Assembly: GCA_038143535.1 (NCBI GenBank)
Contig: JAYQMD010000001.1
Location: 434,001 to 498,000 of the forward strand
Reading direction: 5' to 3'
Source: UBA7446 sp038143535
Lineage (GTDB): Bacteria > Bacteroidota > Bacteroidia > Flavobacteriales > Flavobacteriaceae
Length of the DNA: 64,000 bases
Positions within the stretch are counted from its first letter, which is position 1. Every line of letters begins with the position of its first letter. A program made the position numbers and the translations under genes. Under the pieces are notes generated by a model that saw nothing but the letters and a program-made list of their open reading frames with translations, was not told where the DNA came from and ran no database searches. Below, piece by piece: positions 35,558 through 43,343 of this stretch.

Positions 35558-37174
35558 ATGCCTAAAGCCAAATACGTTTTTGTTACAGGGGGCGTTTCCT
35601 CCTCACTTGGTAAAGGCATCATCTCTGCGTCATTAGCCAAATTGCTTCAGGCACGGGGCCTTAAAGCCACCATCCAAAAATTTGATCCGTACATCAATGT
35701 TGACCCAGGAACCCTAAATCCTTATGAGCACGGAGAGTGTTTTGTCACAGACGATGGCGCTGAAACTGATTTAGACCTTGGACACTACGAGCGTTTTTTA
35801 AATGTACGTACTTCTCAAGCCAACAATGTTACCACAGGACGTATTTATCAAAGTGTTATTGAAAAGGAACGGCGTGGTGAATTTTTGGGCAAAACAGTAC
35901 AAGTTATTCCTCATATTACCAATGAAATCAAAGCGCGCATGCAGCAGCTTGGCGAATCGGGTGATTACGATTTGGTCATAACCGAAATAGGCGGTACGGT
36001 TGGGGATATTGAGTCCTTACCTTATATCGAGGCTGTGCGTCAATTGCGATGGGAGCTGGGGCGTGAAAATTGTATTGTTATTCATCTCACACTGGTGCCT
36101 TACCTATCTGCAGCAGCGGAATTAAAAACCAAACCCACACAGCACTCAGTAAAAACCTTGATGGAAAGCGGAATCAACGCTGATATTTTGGTTTTTCGAA
36201 CCTAGTATGTACTTTCAGAAAGCATACGTGCCAAACTCGCTTTGTTCTGTTATGTCAAACGCGAAGCGGTCATTCAATCCATAGACGCCAAGACCATATA
36301 CGATGTGCCTTTGTTGATGCAAGAAGAAGGCTTAGATCGTGTGGTGATGGAAACCTTAAATTTATCAGATGATATTACACCTGATTTAACCAAGTGGAAA
36401 GGCTTTTTATACCGACATAAAAATCCAAAAAACCACGTCCGTATAGGGTTGGTGGGTAAGTATGTTGAATTACAAGATTCCTATAAATCTATTTTGGAAG
36501 CCTTTATTCACGCAGGAGCTGCGAATGAAGTTAAGGTGGATGTCGTATCCATACATTCTGAACGCCTTACTGGTGACAATTGTGCACAAGAACTCAAAGA
36601 CCTACACGGTTTGTTGGTTGCCCCTGGCTTTGGCTCCAGAGGGATTGAAGGAAAAATAAGTGCCATAAAATATGTGCGTGAAAATAACATTCCGTTTTTT
36701 GGGATTTGTTTGGGTATGCAAATGGCCGTAATCGAGTATGCACGCAATGTCTTAGGACTTGCTACTGCTAATTCCACTGAAATGGACGAGGACTCCGCAC
36801 ATCCTGTGATTAGCCTTATGGACGAACAAAAAAAAGTAGAAGATAAAGGCGGAACCATGCGTCTTGGCGCTTGGGATTGTGCGCTTACGGTGGGTAGTCG
36901 TGTACATGACATATACAAGGCTGATGACATCAGCGAGCGTCACCGCCACAGATATGAATTAAACAATGCCTACCTAACAGATTTAACCAAAAATGGCCTC
37001 AAAGCCACAGGCGTTAATCCAAAAACAGGCTTGGCAGAGATTGTTGAAATTGATGCGCACCCATGGTTTATCGGCGTACAATATCACCCCGAATATAAAA
37101 GTACAGTTCTTGAGCCGCATCCGCTTTTTTCAGCTTTTGTGGAAGCTTGTAATACCTACGCAACAAAAAAATAA
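35558..37174 (+). pseudogene. pyrG: CTP synthase, interrupted by an in-frame TAG at codon 216
   Basis: CTP synthase makes CTP from UTP and glutamine and is normally essential. The synthetase domain shows 'FVTGGVSSSLGKGIISASL', 'DPYINVDPGTLNPYEHGECF' and 'EIGGTVGDIES'. The amidotransferase domain shows the Cys in 'FFGICLGMQMAVIEYAR' and the His/Glu in 'GVQYHPEYKS'. The whole 538-codon frame is intact except TAG at 36203-36205, where relatives have Glu ('CRTE'). The residues nearby are also odd: Phe213 where the family has Cys, and Tyr232 where it has Asn ('FCNVKREAV'). Loss of this enzyme is hard to accept, so sequence error or suppression should be considered. Confidence 0.92.
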
Positions 37175-37180
37175 TTTAGC

Positions 37181-38974
37181 ATGGAAAATCGGCAAATAGA
37201 CCCTCTACAAATCATAGGAATGGTCCTTATTTTTGGCATATTCACTTGGATGATGTACAATCAGCCTGTTCCGGATTTGGAAACGACAGATACTGCTATC
37301 ACAGCAGCAGCCGAACAACAAGATTCAGTGCAGCCCATTGCATCGGAAACAGCCAAACAAGCAAACCCTGTTGTAGCAGCGGCCAGCGTTGTTGCCGATA
37401 CGCTTAAGTTGCAAAACGAGGTGCTGTCCATTGGCATTTCTACCAAAGGAGGCGTGATGACACAGGTTGCCCTAAAAGGTTTGGTGAATTACCAAGACGC
37501 GCCTTTGTACTTGATTGACAACGATAACAGCTCCTTTAATATCGCTTTTACAACCGTTTCTGGACAGCTGTTTCAGACAAAATTTATGATGTTTACCCCT
37601 TCTGTAAGCAACACAGCAGAAGGACAGGAATTGCGTTTGCGCGCACCACTTGATACCGATGGTTATATTGAATTGGTCTATACGTTGCCCAAGGACGGAT
37701 ACCGCTTTGGTTTTGAAGTGGTTGCCGAAGGCATAGAAGGTGCTTTGGACCCTTCCATTCCCGCTGCCTTTTCATGGCGTATGGATGGCTTCCGCCATGC
37801 GAAAAGCGCCCAATACGAAAACCGCTACACGCAGCTTGCCTATAACCACAAATCGGACAAATACAGTACGCTTTCTGCCGCAGGAGACGACGACGACGAT
37901 TTGAAAAACGTAGGATGGGTATCCTACCGCCAGCATTTTTTCAGTAGTATTCTTATTCCAGACAACCCATTTGAAGTGGCTATTGTTTCCACATCAACCA
38001 TAACAGACGAGGAAGAAGAGGAATCGGAATTTCTTAAGGCGTTTTCGACCGAAACCACATTGCCGTATGGGCGCAACCGTTTTCAAGCCAACTTTGATTG
38101 GTATATGGGCCCAACCGACTACGCAGTTTTAAAGACCTATGACGAATCACTCTATGAAAGTATTTCTTTTGGCTGGGGGATTATTGGCTGGATAAACCGT
38201 TCGGTATTTTATCCGCTATTTAGCATGCTTTCGGGGGTTGTTCCGCAGGGGATCGCCATTATTTTATTGACCATTATTGTGCGTTTGGTGCTTTCGCCAG
38301 TGCTTTATAAGTCTTATGTGTCTCAAGCCAAAATGCGGGTATTGCGACCAGAGATAACAGCCTTGAATGAAAAGTATAAAAATGATGCCACCAAGCGTCA
38401 GCAGGAAACCATGAAGCTTTACAGCAAAGCCGGAGCAAGCCCAATGGCAGGTTGTATACCCGCATTAATTCAAATGCCGATTTTCTTTGCCTTGTTCTAT
38501 TTCTTTCCCATCGCATACGAAATGCGTGGTAAGTCCTTTTTGTGGGCAAAAGATTTGTCTTCCTATGACATGATTGCAGAGCTTCCGTTCACTATTCCAT
38601 TCTATGGCGATCACGTTAGTTTGTTTCCACTATTGGCGTCTGTTGCGATATTCATCTATACCCAGATGACAGCAGGTCAGCAAATGCAACCTTCACAGCC
38701 GGGCATGCCTAACATGAAGTATATCATGTATTTGATGCCTGTGATGATGTTGTTTTTCTTTAACAATTATGCCAGTGGGTTTAGTTTGTACTATTTTGTT
38801 TCCAACGTATTGATGATTGGGATTATGTTGGTGATTAAAAACGTCATCATTGATCAGGATAAAATCCATGCGCAGATTGAAGAAAACAAAAAGAGGCCTA
38901 AGAAGCAAAATCGTTTTCAGCGTAAAATGGCTGAATTGATGGAAGAAGCAGAGCGTCAAAAAAAGCTTAAATAA
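37181..38974 (+). CDS. yidC: Membrane protein insertase YidC
   Basis: This 597-aa protein inserts and folds inner-membrane proteins. An N-terminal membrane anchor (residues ~7-26) is followed by a large periplasmic beta domain. The conserved insertase core follows from about residue 355, including 'SPMAGCIPALIQMPIFFALF' and 'MYLMPVMMLFFFNNYASGFSLYYF'. The C-terminal tail is strongly basic ('KKRPKKQNRFQRKM'), as expected for ribosome contact. It starts 6 nt after pyrG. Confidence 0.97.
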   Translation: MENRQIDPLQIIGMVLIFGIFTWMMYNQPVPDLETTDTAITAAAEQQDSVQPIASETAKQANPVVAAASVVADTLKLQNEVLSIGISTKGGVMTQVALKGLVNYQDAPLYLIDNDNSSFNIAFTTVSGQLFQTKFMMFTPSVSNTAEGQELRLRAPLDTDGYIELVYTLPKDGYRFGFEVVAEGIEGALDPSIPAAFSWRMDGFRHAKSAQYENRYTQLAYNHKSDKYSTLSAAGDDDDDLKNVGWVSYRQHFFSSILIPDNPFEVAIVSTSTITDEEEEESEFLKAFSTETTLPYGRNRFQANFDWYMGPTDYAVLKTYDESLYESISFGWGIIGWINRSVFYPLFSMLSGVVPQGIAIILLTIIVRLVLSPVLYKSYVSQAKMRVLRPEITALNEKYKNDATKRQQETMKLYSKAGASPMAGCIPALIQMPIFFALFYFFPIAYEMRGKSFLWAKDLSSYDMIAELPFTIPFYGDHVSLFPLLASVAIFIYTQMTAGQQMQPSQPGMPNMKYIMYLMPVMMLFFFNNYASGFSLYYFVSNVLMIGIMLVIKNVIIDQDKIHAQIEENKKRPKKQNRFQRKMAELMEEAERQKKLK

Positions 38975-39017
38975 GCTGTTCAAGGGGCATAGCTACAACT
39001 AACTCACATATCCTACT

Positions 39018-39025
39018 TACCTTTG
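39018..39025 (+). promoter_or_regulatory. TAnnTTTG promoter box of mnmA, four bases before the start codon
   Basis: TACCTTTG, then TGCC, then ATG at 39030; leaderless spacing. Confidence 0.6.
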
Positions 39026-39029
39026 TGCC

Positions 39030-40208
39030 ATGCAAAACAAACGCGTCATTGTTGGACTTTCTGGTGGTGTAGACTCCAGCGTTGCTGCTTATTTACTGCA
39101 GCAGCAAGGCTATGAGGTCATTGGTTTGTTTATGAAAAACTGGCACGATGACTCGGTAACCATTTCGGACGATTGCCCTTGGCTGGAAGACAGTAACGAT
39201 GCCATGTTGGTGGCTGAAAAACTCGGCATTCCCTTTCAAACCGTTGATTTAAGCGAGCAGTATAAGGAGCGCATAGTGGACTATATGTTTGCGGAGTATC
39301 AGCGAGGCCGAACACCCAACCCCGATGTACTTTGCAACCGTGAAATCAAATTTGATGTATTCCTTGAAATAGCCCTTTCCTTGGGTGCAGATTATGTCGC
39401 CACGGGACATTATTGTCAAAAGGATAGTCTTGCCGTGGACACTGAGCCTTTCGAAGTGACCCACCGCCTCCTTGCCGGCGCAGATATGAGTAAAGACCAA
39501 TCGTATTTTTTATGTCAACTCAACCAAGCGCAACTTGCCAAAACACTGTTTCCTATTGGCGGACTGCAAAAAAGTGAGGTGCGTAACATTGCTGCCGAGC
39601 AGGGATTGGTCACGGCTGAAAAGCGTGACTCCCAAGGATTATGCTTTGTGGGCAAGGTTAGCCTACCCGATTTTTTACAGCAAAAATTAGCCACCAAAAA
39701 AGGCGATATCGTTCAAGTTGCAGACACGCACCCCATGTATGCCAAAACCCCAGACAATACCCCAGCGGCCTTGGCGGAGAAGTTTGTGTATTCCCCCGAA
39801 GACGGCAACGTTGTAGGTACGCACAACAGCGCACATTTTTTTACGGTGGGTCAACGCAAGGGCTTGGCGGTTGGCGGCACCAAAGAACCCCTGTTTGTGC
39901 TGGCAACAGACGTGCAGAAAAATATTATTTATGTGGGAGAAGGCAAAAACCATCCAGGCTTGTATCGCCGTGCTTTGTGGATTGACCAAGCAGATGTACA
40001 CTGGATACGCCCCGACTTGCAAACCGACCAACCCATGATGGTCCAGGCACGCATACGCTACCGCCAGCCTTTGGTAAAGGCTCGCTTAAATCAAGAAAAA
40101 AACGGAATGTACTTGGTTTTTGACACACCTCAATTGGCGATTGCAGCAGGTCAGTTTGCCGCTTGGTACCTAGACAACGAGCTGATAGGCTCTGGGGTGA
40201 TTGGGTAA
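39030..40208 (+). CDS. mnmA: tRNA-specific 2-thiouridylase MnmA
   Basis: This 392-aa enzyme thiolates U34 of tRNA-Lys, -Glu and -Gln. The PP-loop is 'VGLSGGVDSSVAAYLL' at the N-terminus. The catalytic cysteines are in 'TPNPDVLCNREIKFD' and 'DSQGLCFVGKVSLPDFL'. The C-terminal beta-barrel shows 'HFFTVGQRKGLAVGG' and 'QFAAWYLDNELIGSGVI'. It ends 2 nt before the convergent lysA stop. Confidence 0.97.
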   Translation: MQNKRVIVGLSGGVDSSVAAYLLQQQGYEVIGLFMKNWHDDSVTISDDCPWLEDSNDAMLVAEKLGIPFQTVDLSEQYKERIVDYMFAEYQRGRTPNPDVLCNREIKFDVFLEIALSLGADYVATGHYCQKDSLAVDTEPFEVTHRLLAGADMSKDQSYFLCQLNQAQLAKTLFPIGGLQKSEVRNIAAEQGLVTAEKRDSQGLCFVGKVSLPDFLQQKLATKKGDIVQVADTHPMYAKTPDNTPAALAEKFVYSPEDGNVVGTHNSAHFFTVGQRKGLAVGGTKEPLFVLATDVQKNIIYVGEGKNHPGLYRRALWIDQADVHWIRPDLQTDQPMMVQARIRYRQPLVKARLNQEKNGMYLVFDTPQLAIAAGQFAAWYLDNELIGSGVIG

Positions 40209-40210
40209 TC

Positions 40211-41431
40211 TTACACCTCCACAGCATCAAAAGCCATAACAACTTGGTTTTTAACCAAATCGTCAAAGCTTTCCGCTTGGCGTATGAGGTGTGCTTCGCC
40301 GTTATGCCAAAGCACTTCTGCTGGGCGGTAGCGTGAGTTGTAGTTACTCGCCATGGTAAAGCAATAAGCACCTGCATTGTGAAAGCATAGTACATCGCCC
40401 TCACTTATTTCGGCAATTTTACGGTTGTTCGCAAAAGTATCCGTTTCACAAATATAGCCTACAACAGAGTAAAAGCGCTCTCTACCCTCAGGGTTGGAGA
40501 TGTTTTCTATGCGGTGCTGTGCGCCGTAAAGCATGGGGCGTATCAAGTGGTTAAACCCACTGTTCACCTGTGCAAATACCGTTGAGGTGGTCTGTTTAAC
40601 CGAATTTACAGACGTGAGGAAATACCCCGCTTGGGACACCAAAAACTTGCCCGGCTCAAATGCCAATACCAGTTCTTTGCCGTAGTCTGCGCAAAAGGTA
40701 TTAAAACGAACGCTTAGTTTTTCACCCAATTCCTCTATATTGGTCTCGTTATCGCCCGGCTTGTAGGGTACTTTAAACCCACTGCCAAAGTCCAAAAATT
40801 CTAAGTCTGTAAATTGGCGTGCCGTGACAAAAAGGATTTCGGCAGCATGCAGGAATACGTCGATATCTAAAATATCACTTCCAGTGTGCATATGCACCCC
40901 GTTGATGTTCATGGCCGTGTTTTCTACAATACGCAACACGTGCGGCATCTGGTGAATGCTGATGCCAAATTTTGAGTCGATATGTCCTACCGAAATATTG
41001 GCATTTCCACCCGCCATAATATGCGGGTTGATGCGGATACAAACCGGCACCGTTGGATGCGCTGTACCAAACTGCTCTAAGACAGCAAGGTTGTCTATGT
41101 TAATTTGAACGCCAAGCATCGCTACTTCTTCAATTTCTGCAAGCGAAACACCATTGGGGGTGTAGATAATTTCTTTTGGTGGCACACCAGCTTCAAGGCC
41201 AAGCTGCACCTCCTGTATAGATACGGTGTCCAGTCCTGCGCCCAAGTGATGCATCCATTTGAGTACGCTGAGGTTCGAAAGCGCTTTCACGGCATAGTTT
41301 ATACGAAGTTGGGGCACTGCGCTAAATGCGTTGGTCAGTCTGTTGTATTGCGCTTCCATGGCATGGGCGTCATACACGTATGAGGGACTGCCATGTGTTT
41401 CGCTAATTTGTACTAAATCTCGGTGCTGCAT
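40211..41431 (-). CDS. lysA: Diaminopimelate decarboxylase
   Basis: This enzyme of about 406 aa makes L-lysine from meso-diaminopimelate using PLP. The PLP Lys lies in 'NYAVKALSNLSVLKW' (around residue 43). Other marks are 'INPHIMAGGNANISVGH', 'GVHMHTGSDI', 'FEPGKFLVSQAGYFL' and the C-terminal Cys in 'GYICETDTFANNR' with 'YNSRYRPAEVL'. The start MQHRDLVQISETHG at 41431 is preferred to upstream in-frame starts. With dapD at 58.1 kb it indicates the succinylase DAP route. Confidence 0.95.
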   Translation of the reverse strand: MQHRDLVQISETHGSPSYVYDAHAMEAQYNRLTNAFSAVPQLRINYAVKALSNLSVLKWMHHLGAGLDTVSIQEVQLGLEAGVPPKEIIYTPNGVSLAEIEEVAMLGVQINIDNLAVLEQFGTAHPTVPVCIRINPHIMAGGNANISVGHIDSKFGISIHQMPHVLRIVENTAMNINGVHMHTGSDILDIDVFLHAAEILFVTARQFTDLEFLDFGSGFKVPYKPGDNETNIEELGEKLSVRFNTFCADYGKELVLAFEPGKFLVSQAGYFLTSVNSVKQTTSTVFAQVNSGFNHLIRPMLYGAQHRIENISNPEGRERFYSVVGYICETDTFANNRKIAEISEGDVLCFHNAGAYCFTMASNYNSRYRPAEVLWHNGEAHLIRQAESFDDLVKNQVVMAFDAVEV

Positions 41432-41446
41432 CTCATATTTTTTGAG

Positions 41447-41454
41447 CAAATGTA
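41447..41454 (-). promoter_or_regulatory. TAnnTTTG promoter box of lysA
   Basis: TACATTTG on the minus strand lies 15 nt before the lysA ATG, and rules out the longer upstream starts. Confidence 0.55.
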
Positions 41455-41571
41455 AGTTTTTAGGACGTGTTGTAAGAGGTAAAGCGTAAAATATATTAAA
41501 AATAAAACAAGATGTTATAAATATAACAAACAAGTTTGGTATTAGGGAGTGGATAAGCTCGATTGATTACC

Positions 41572-41579
41572 TATTTTTG
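41572..41579 (+). promoter_or_regulatory. TAnnTTTG promoter box of sucC
   Basis: TATTTTTG ends 19 nt before the sucC ATG at 41599. It is divergent from the lysA promoter in the 167-nt gap. Confidence 0.55.
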
Positions 41580-41598
41580 CAGCGAATAACTTACACTC

Positions 41599-42789
41599 AT
41601 GAACGTACACGAATACCAAGGAAAAGAGATTTTAGCCAAGTTTGGCGTAGGCATACAGCGCGGAATTGTAGCCACAACTCCAGAAGAGGCAACAGCCGCA
41701 GCAAAGCAATTAACCGAAGAAACTGGAACCGGCTGGCATGTGATTAAAGCACAGGTACACGCTGGGGGTCGCGGAAAAGGCGGCGGTGTAAAGCTCGCCA
41801 AGTCTTTGGAAGAAGTTGCGCGTATCTCGGAAGAAATTATAGGTATGCAGTTGGTCACTCCGCAGACCACAGCTGAAGGAAAGAAAGTACATCAAATACT
41901 CATTGCTGAAGACGTCTATTACCCTGGTGATTCGGAACCCGAAGAAATTTATATCTCGGTATTACTAAACCGCACCACAGGTCGCAATATGATTATGTAC
42001 TCTACGGAAGGTGGTATGGATATCGAAAAAGTAGCTGAAGAAACCCCCGAACTTATTTTCACAGAAGAAATTGATCCAACGGTTGGCTTGCTGCCTTTTC
42101 AGGCGCGTAAGATTGCCTTTAATCTAGGGCTTTCGGGCTTGGCATTTAAAGGGATGGTGAAGTTTGTATCGGCTTTGTACAAGGCTTATGTGGGCGCAGA
42201 TGCCGCCTTGTTTGAAATCAATCCGGTTTTAAAGACTTCAGACGATAAGATCATTGCTGTTGATGCCAAGGTAACATTAGACGACAATGCCTTGTTCCGT
42301 CATCCTGATTTTGCCTCCATGCGCGATATCCGCGAAGAAAACCCAACCGATGTGGCAGCACGTGAGGTGGGACTCAACTACGTTCAGCTAGACGGCAACG
42401 TAGGTTGTATGGTAAACGGCGCTGGATTGGCCATGGCAACGATGGATTTGATCAAACAAGCAGGTGGCGATCCGGCCAACTTCCTAGATGTTGGCGGTAC
42501 TGCCGATGCTGCCCGTGTAGAAGCTGCTTTTCGCATCATACTTCAAGACCCTAAGGTTAAGGCTATATTGGTAAATATTTTTGGCGGCATAGTCCGTTGT
42601 GATCGAGTGGCACAAGGCATTGTTGATGCCTATAGAAACATGGGTGATGCGATTCAAGTGCCCATCATCGTGCGTTTGCAAGGCACCAATGCCGACATCG
42701 CAAAACAACTCATTGACGACTCAGGTCTGGAAGTGCAGAGCGCCATTTTATTCCAAGAAGCTGCCGATAAGGTACAAGAAGTACTCTGA
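41599..42789 (+). CDS. sucC: Succinate-CoA ligase (ADP-forming) subunit beta
   Basis: This 396-aa ATP-grasp protein pairs with SucD to convert succinyl-CoA to succinate with ATP formation in the TCA cycle. Marks are 'MNVHEYQGKEILAKFGV', 'VIKAQVHAGGRGKGGGVKL', 'FEINPVLKTSDDKIIAVDAK' and the C-terminal 'NIFGGIVRCDRVAQGI'. sucD is not adjacent, which is common in Bacteroidota. The length matches the family. Confidence 0.97.
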   Translation: MNVHEYQGKEILAKFGVGIQRGIVATTPEEATAAAKQLTEETGTGWHVIKAQVHAGGRGKGGGVKLAKSLEEVARISEEIIGMQLVTPQTTAEGKKVHQILIAEDVYYPGDSEPEEIYISVLLNRTTGRNMIMYSTEGGMDIEKVAEETPELIFTEEIDPTVGLLPFQARKIAFNLGLSGLAFKGMVKFVSALYKAYVGADAALFEINPVLKTSDDKIIAVDAKVTLDDNALFRHPDFASMRDIREENPTDVAAREVGLNYVQLDGNVGCMVNGAGLAMATMDLIKQAGGDPANFLDVGGTADAARVEAAFRIILQDPKVKAILVNIFGGIVRCDRVAQGIVDAYRNMGDAIQVPIIVRLQGTNADIAKQLIDDSGLEVQSAILFQEAADKVQEVL

Positions 42790-42793
42790 TTAT

Positions 42794-42838
42794 TGACAAA
42801 ATGTCAGTAATTGCACAATAATTAAAGACATAATGTCA
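42794..42838 (+). promoter_or_regulatory. Two palindromic activator-like sites upstream of hsp20
   Basis: Site 1 is TGACA-AAA-TGTCA (42794-42806), a perfect palindrome. Site 2 is AGACA-TAA-TGTCA (42826-42838), with one mismatch. The centres are 32 nt apart, about three helical turns, so both face the same side of the DNA. They lie upstream of a -24/-12 promoter, where enhancer-binding proteins act. The identity of the activator is unknown. Confidence 0.65.
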
Positions 42839-42850
42839 GTATTAATTGCT

Positions 42851-42866
42851 TGGTATGCAAATTGCC
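42851..42866 (+). promoter_or_regulatory. Sigma-54 (-24/-12) promoter of hsp20
   Basis: TTGGTATGCAAATTGCC has the invariant GG (42852-42853) and GC (42864-42865) separated by exactly 10 nt. It matches TTGGnnnnnnnnTTGC closely. It lies about 37 nt upstream of the hsp20 ATG, so transcription should start near 42877. Confidence 0.7.
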
Positions 42867-42870
42867 ATGA

Positions 42871-42899
42871 GTTAGGTGTATAACATTTAAAAACCTAAC
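42871..42899 (+). promoter_or_regulatory. Inverted repeat before the hsp20 start codon (possible RNA hairpin)
   Basis: GTTAGG (42871-42876) and CCTAAC (42894-42899) form a perfect 6-bp stem with a 17-nt A/T-rich loop, ending 3 nt before the ATG. If transcription begins upstream of 42871, this weak stem could act as a heat-melting element, as in many hsp20 leaders. If it begins near 42877, the stem cannot form in RNA and the repeat may be a protein site. Confidence 0.4.
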
Positions 42900-42902
42900 A
42901 TC

Positions 42903-43331
42903 ATGAATTTAATACGAAGAACATCAAACCCTTTATTTCCATCTTTATTAGATGAATTTTTTGGTAGTGACACGCCATTTTCAGCTTTGTCAAACCGTTC
43001 CCATGTTCCATCCGTGAACATTTCAGAAACGGACACAAATTTTGAATTGGCATTGGCTGCTCCTGGCAAAACCCGCAAGGACTTTAATGTGGAGCTAGAC
43101 GATCATGTACTAACTGTTTCAAGTGAGTCTAAACACGAGGATGAATTCAAAACGGACCAATACACCAGACGTGAGTTTCGCTACGACAATTTTCAACGCA
43201 GTTTTAGATTGCCAGAAACTGTAGACACCGCAGGGATCAATGCGAAGTACGATAACGGTATTTTGACCATTAGCCTGCCCAAACACAAGGAAGCCATTCC
43301 AGAACCCAAAAAGCAAATCGAAATAAAATAA
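42903..43331 (+). CDS. Small heat shock protein, Hsp20/alpha-crystallin family
   Basis: This 142-aa protein is an ATP-independent holdase. The N-terminal 'RTSNPLFPSLLDEFFG' is followed by an alpha-crystallin domain with 'VNISETDTNFELALAAPGKTRKDFNVELDD' character, 'REFRYDNFQRSFRLPETVD' and the signature 'AKYDNGILTISLPK'. The C-terminal IxI-like tail is 'KQIEIK'. It has a sigma-54-type promoter with two palindromes upstream. It ends 12 nt before the convergent uvrB stop. Confidence 0.96.
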   Translation: MNLIRRTSNPLFPSLLDEFFGSDTPFSALSNRSHVPSVNISETDTNFELALAAPGKTRKDFNVELDDHVLTVSSESKHEDEFKTDQYTRREFRYDNFQRSFRLPETVDTAGINAKYDNGILTISLPKHKEAIPEPKKQIEIK

Positions 43332-43343
43332 GCTAGCTTGCAG

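Noticed and set aside
24695..37174. Reassigned stop codon or general stop-codon readthrough as the reason for interrupted genes
   Set aside because: TAA, TAG and TGA all serve as ordinary terminators of intact genes across the window, and the premature stops are of two kinds. Sequence error or recent mutation is simpler.
37300..37400. Frameshift suspicion in the yidC N-terminal region (Ala/Thr-rich stretch)
   Set aside because: The frame is open throughout, and low-complexity periplasmic linkers are normal in YidC.
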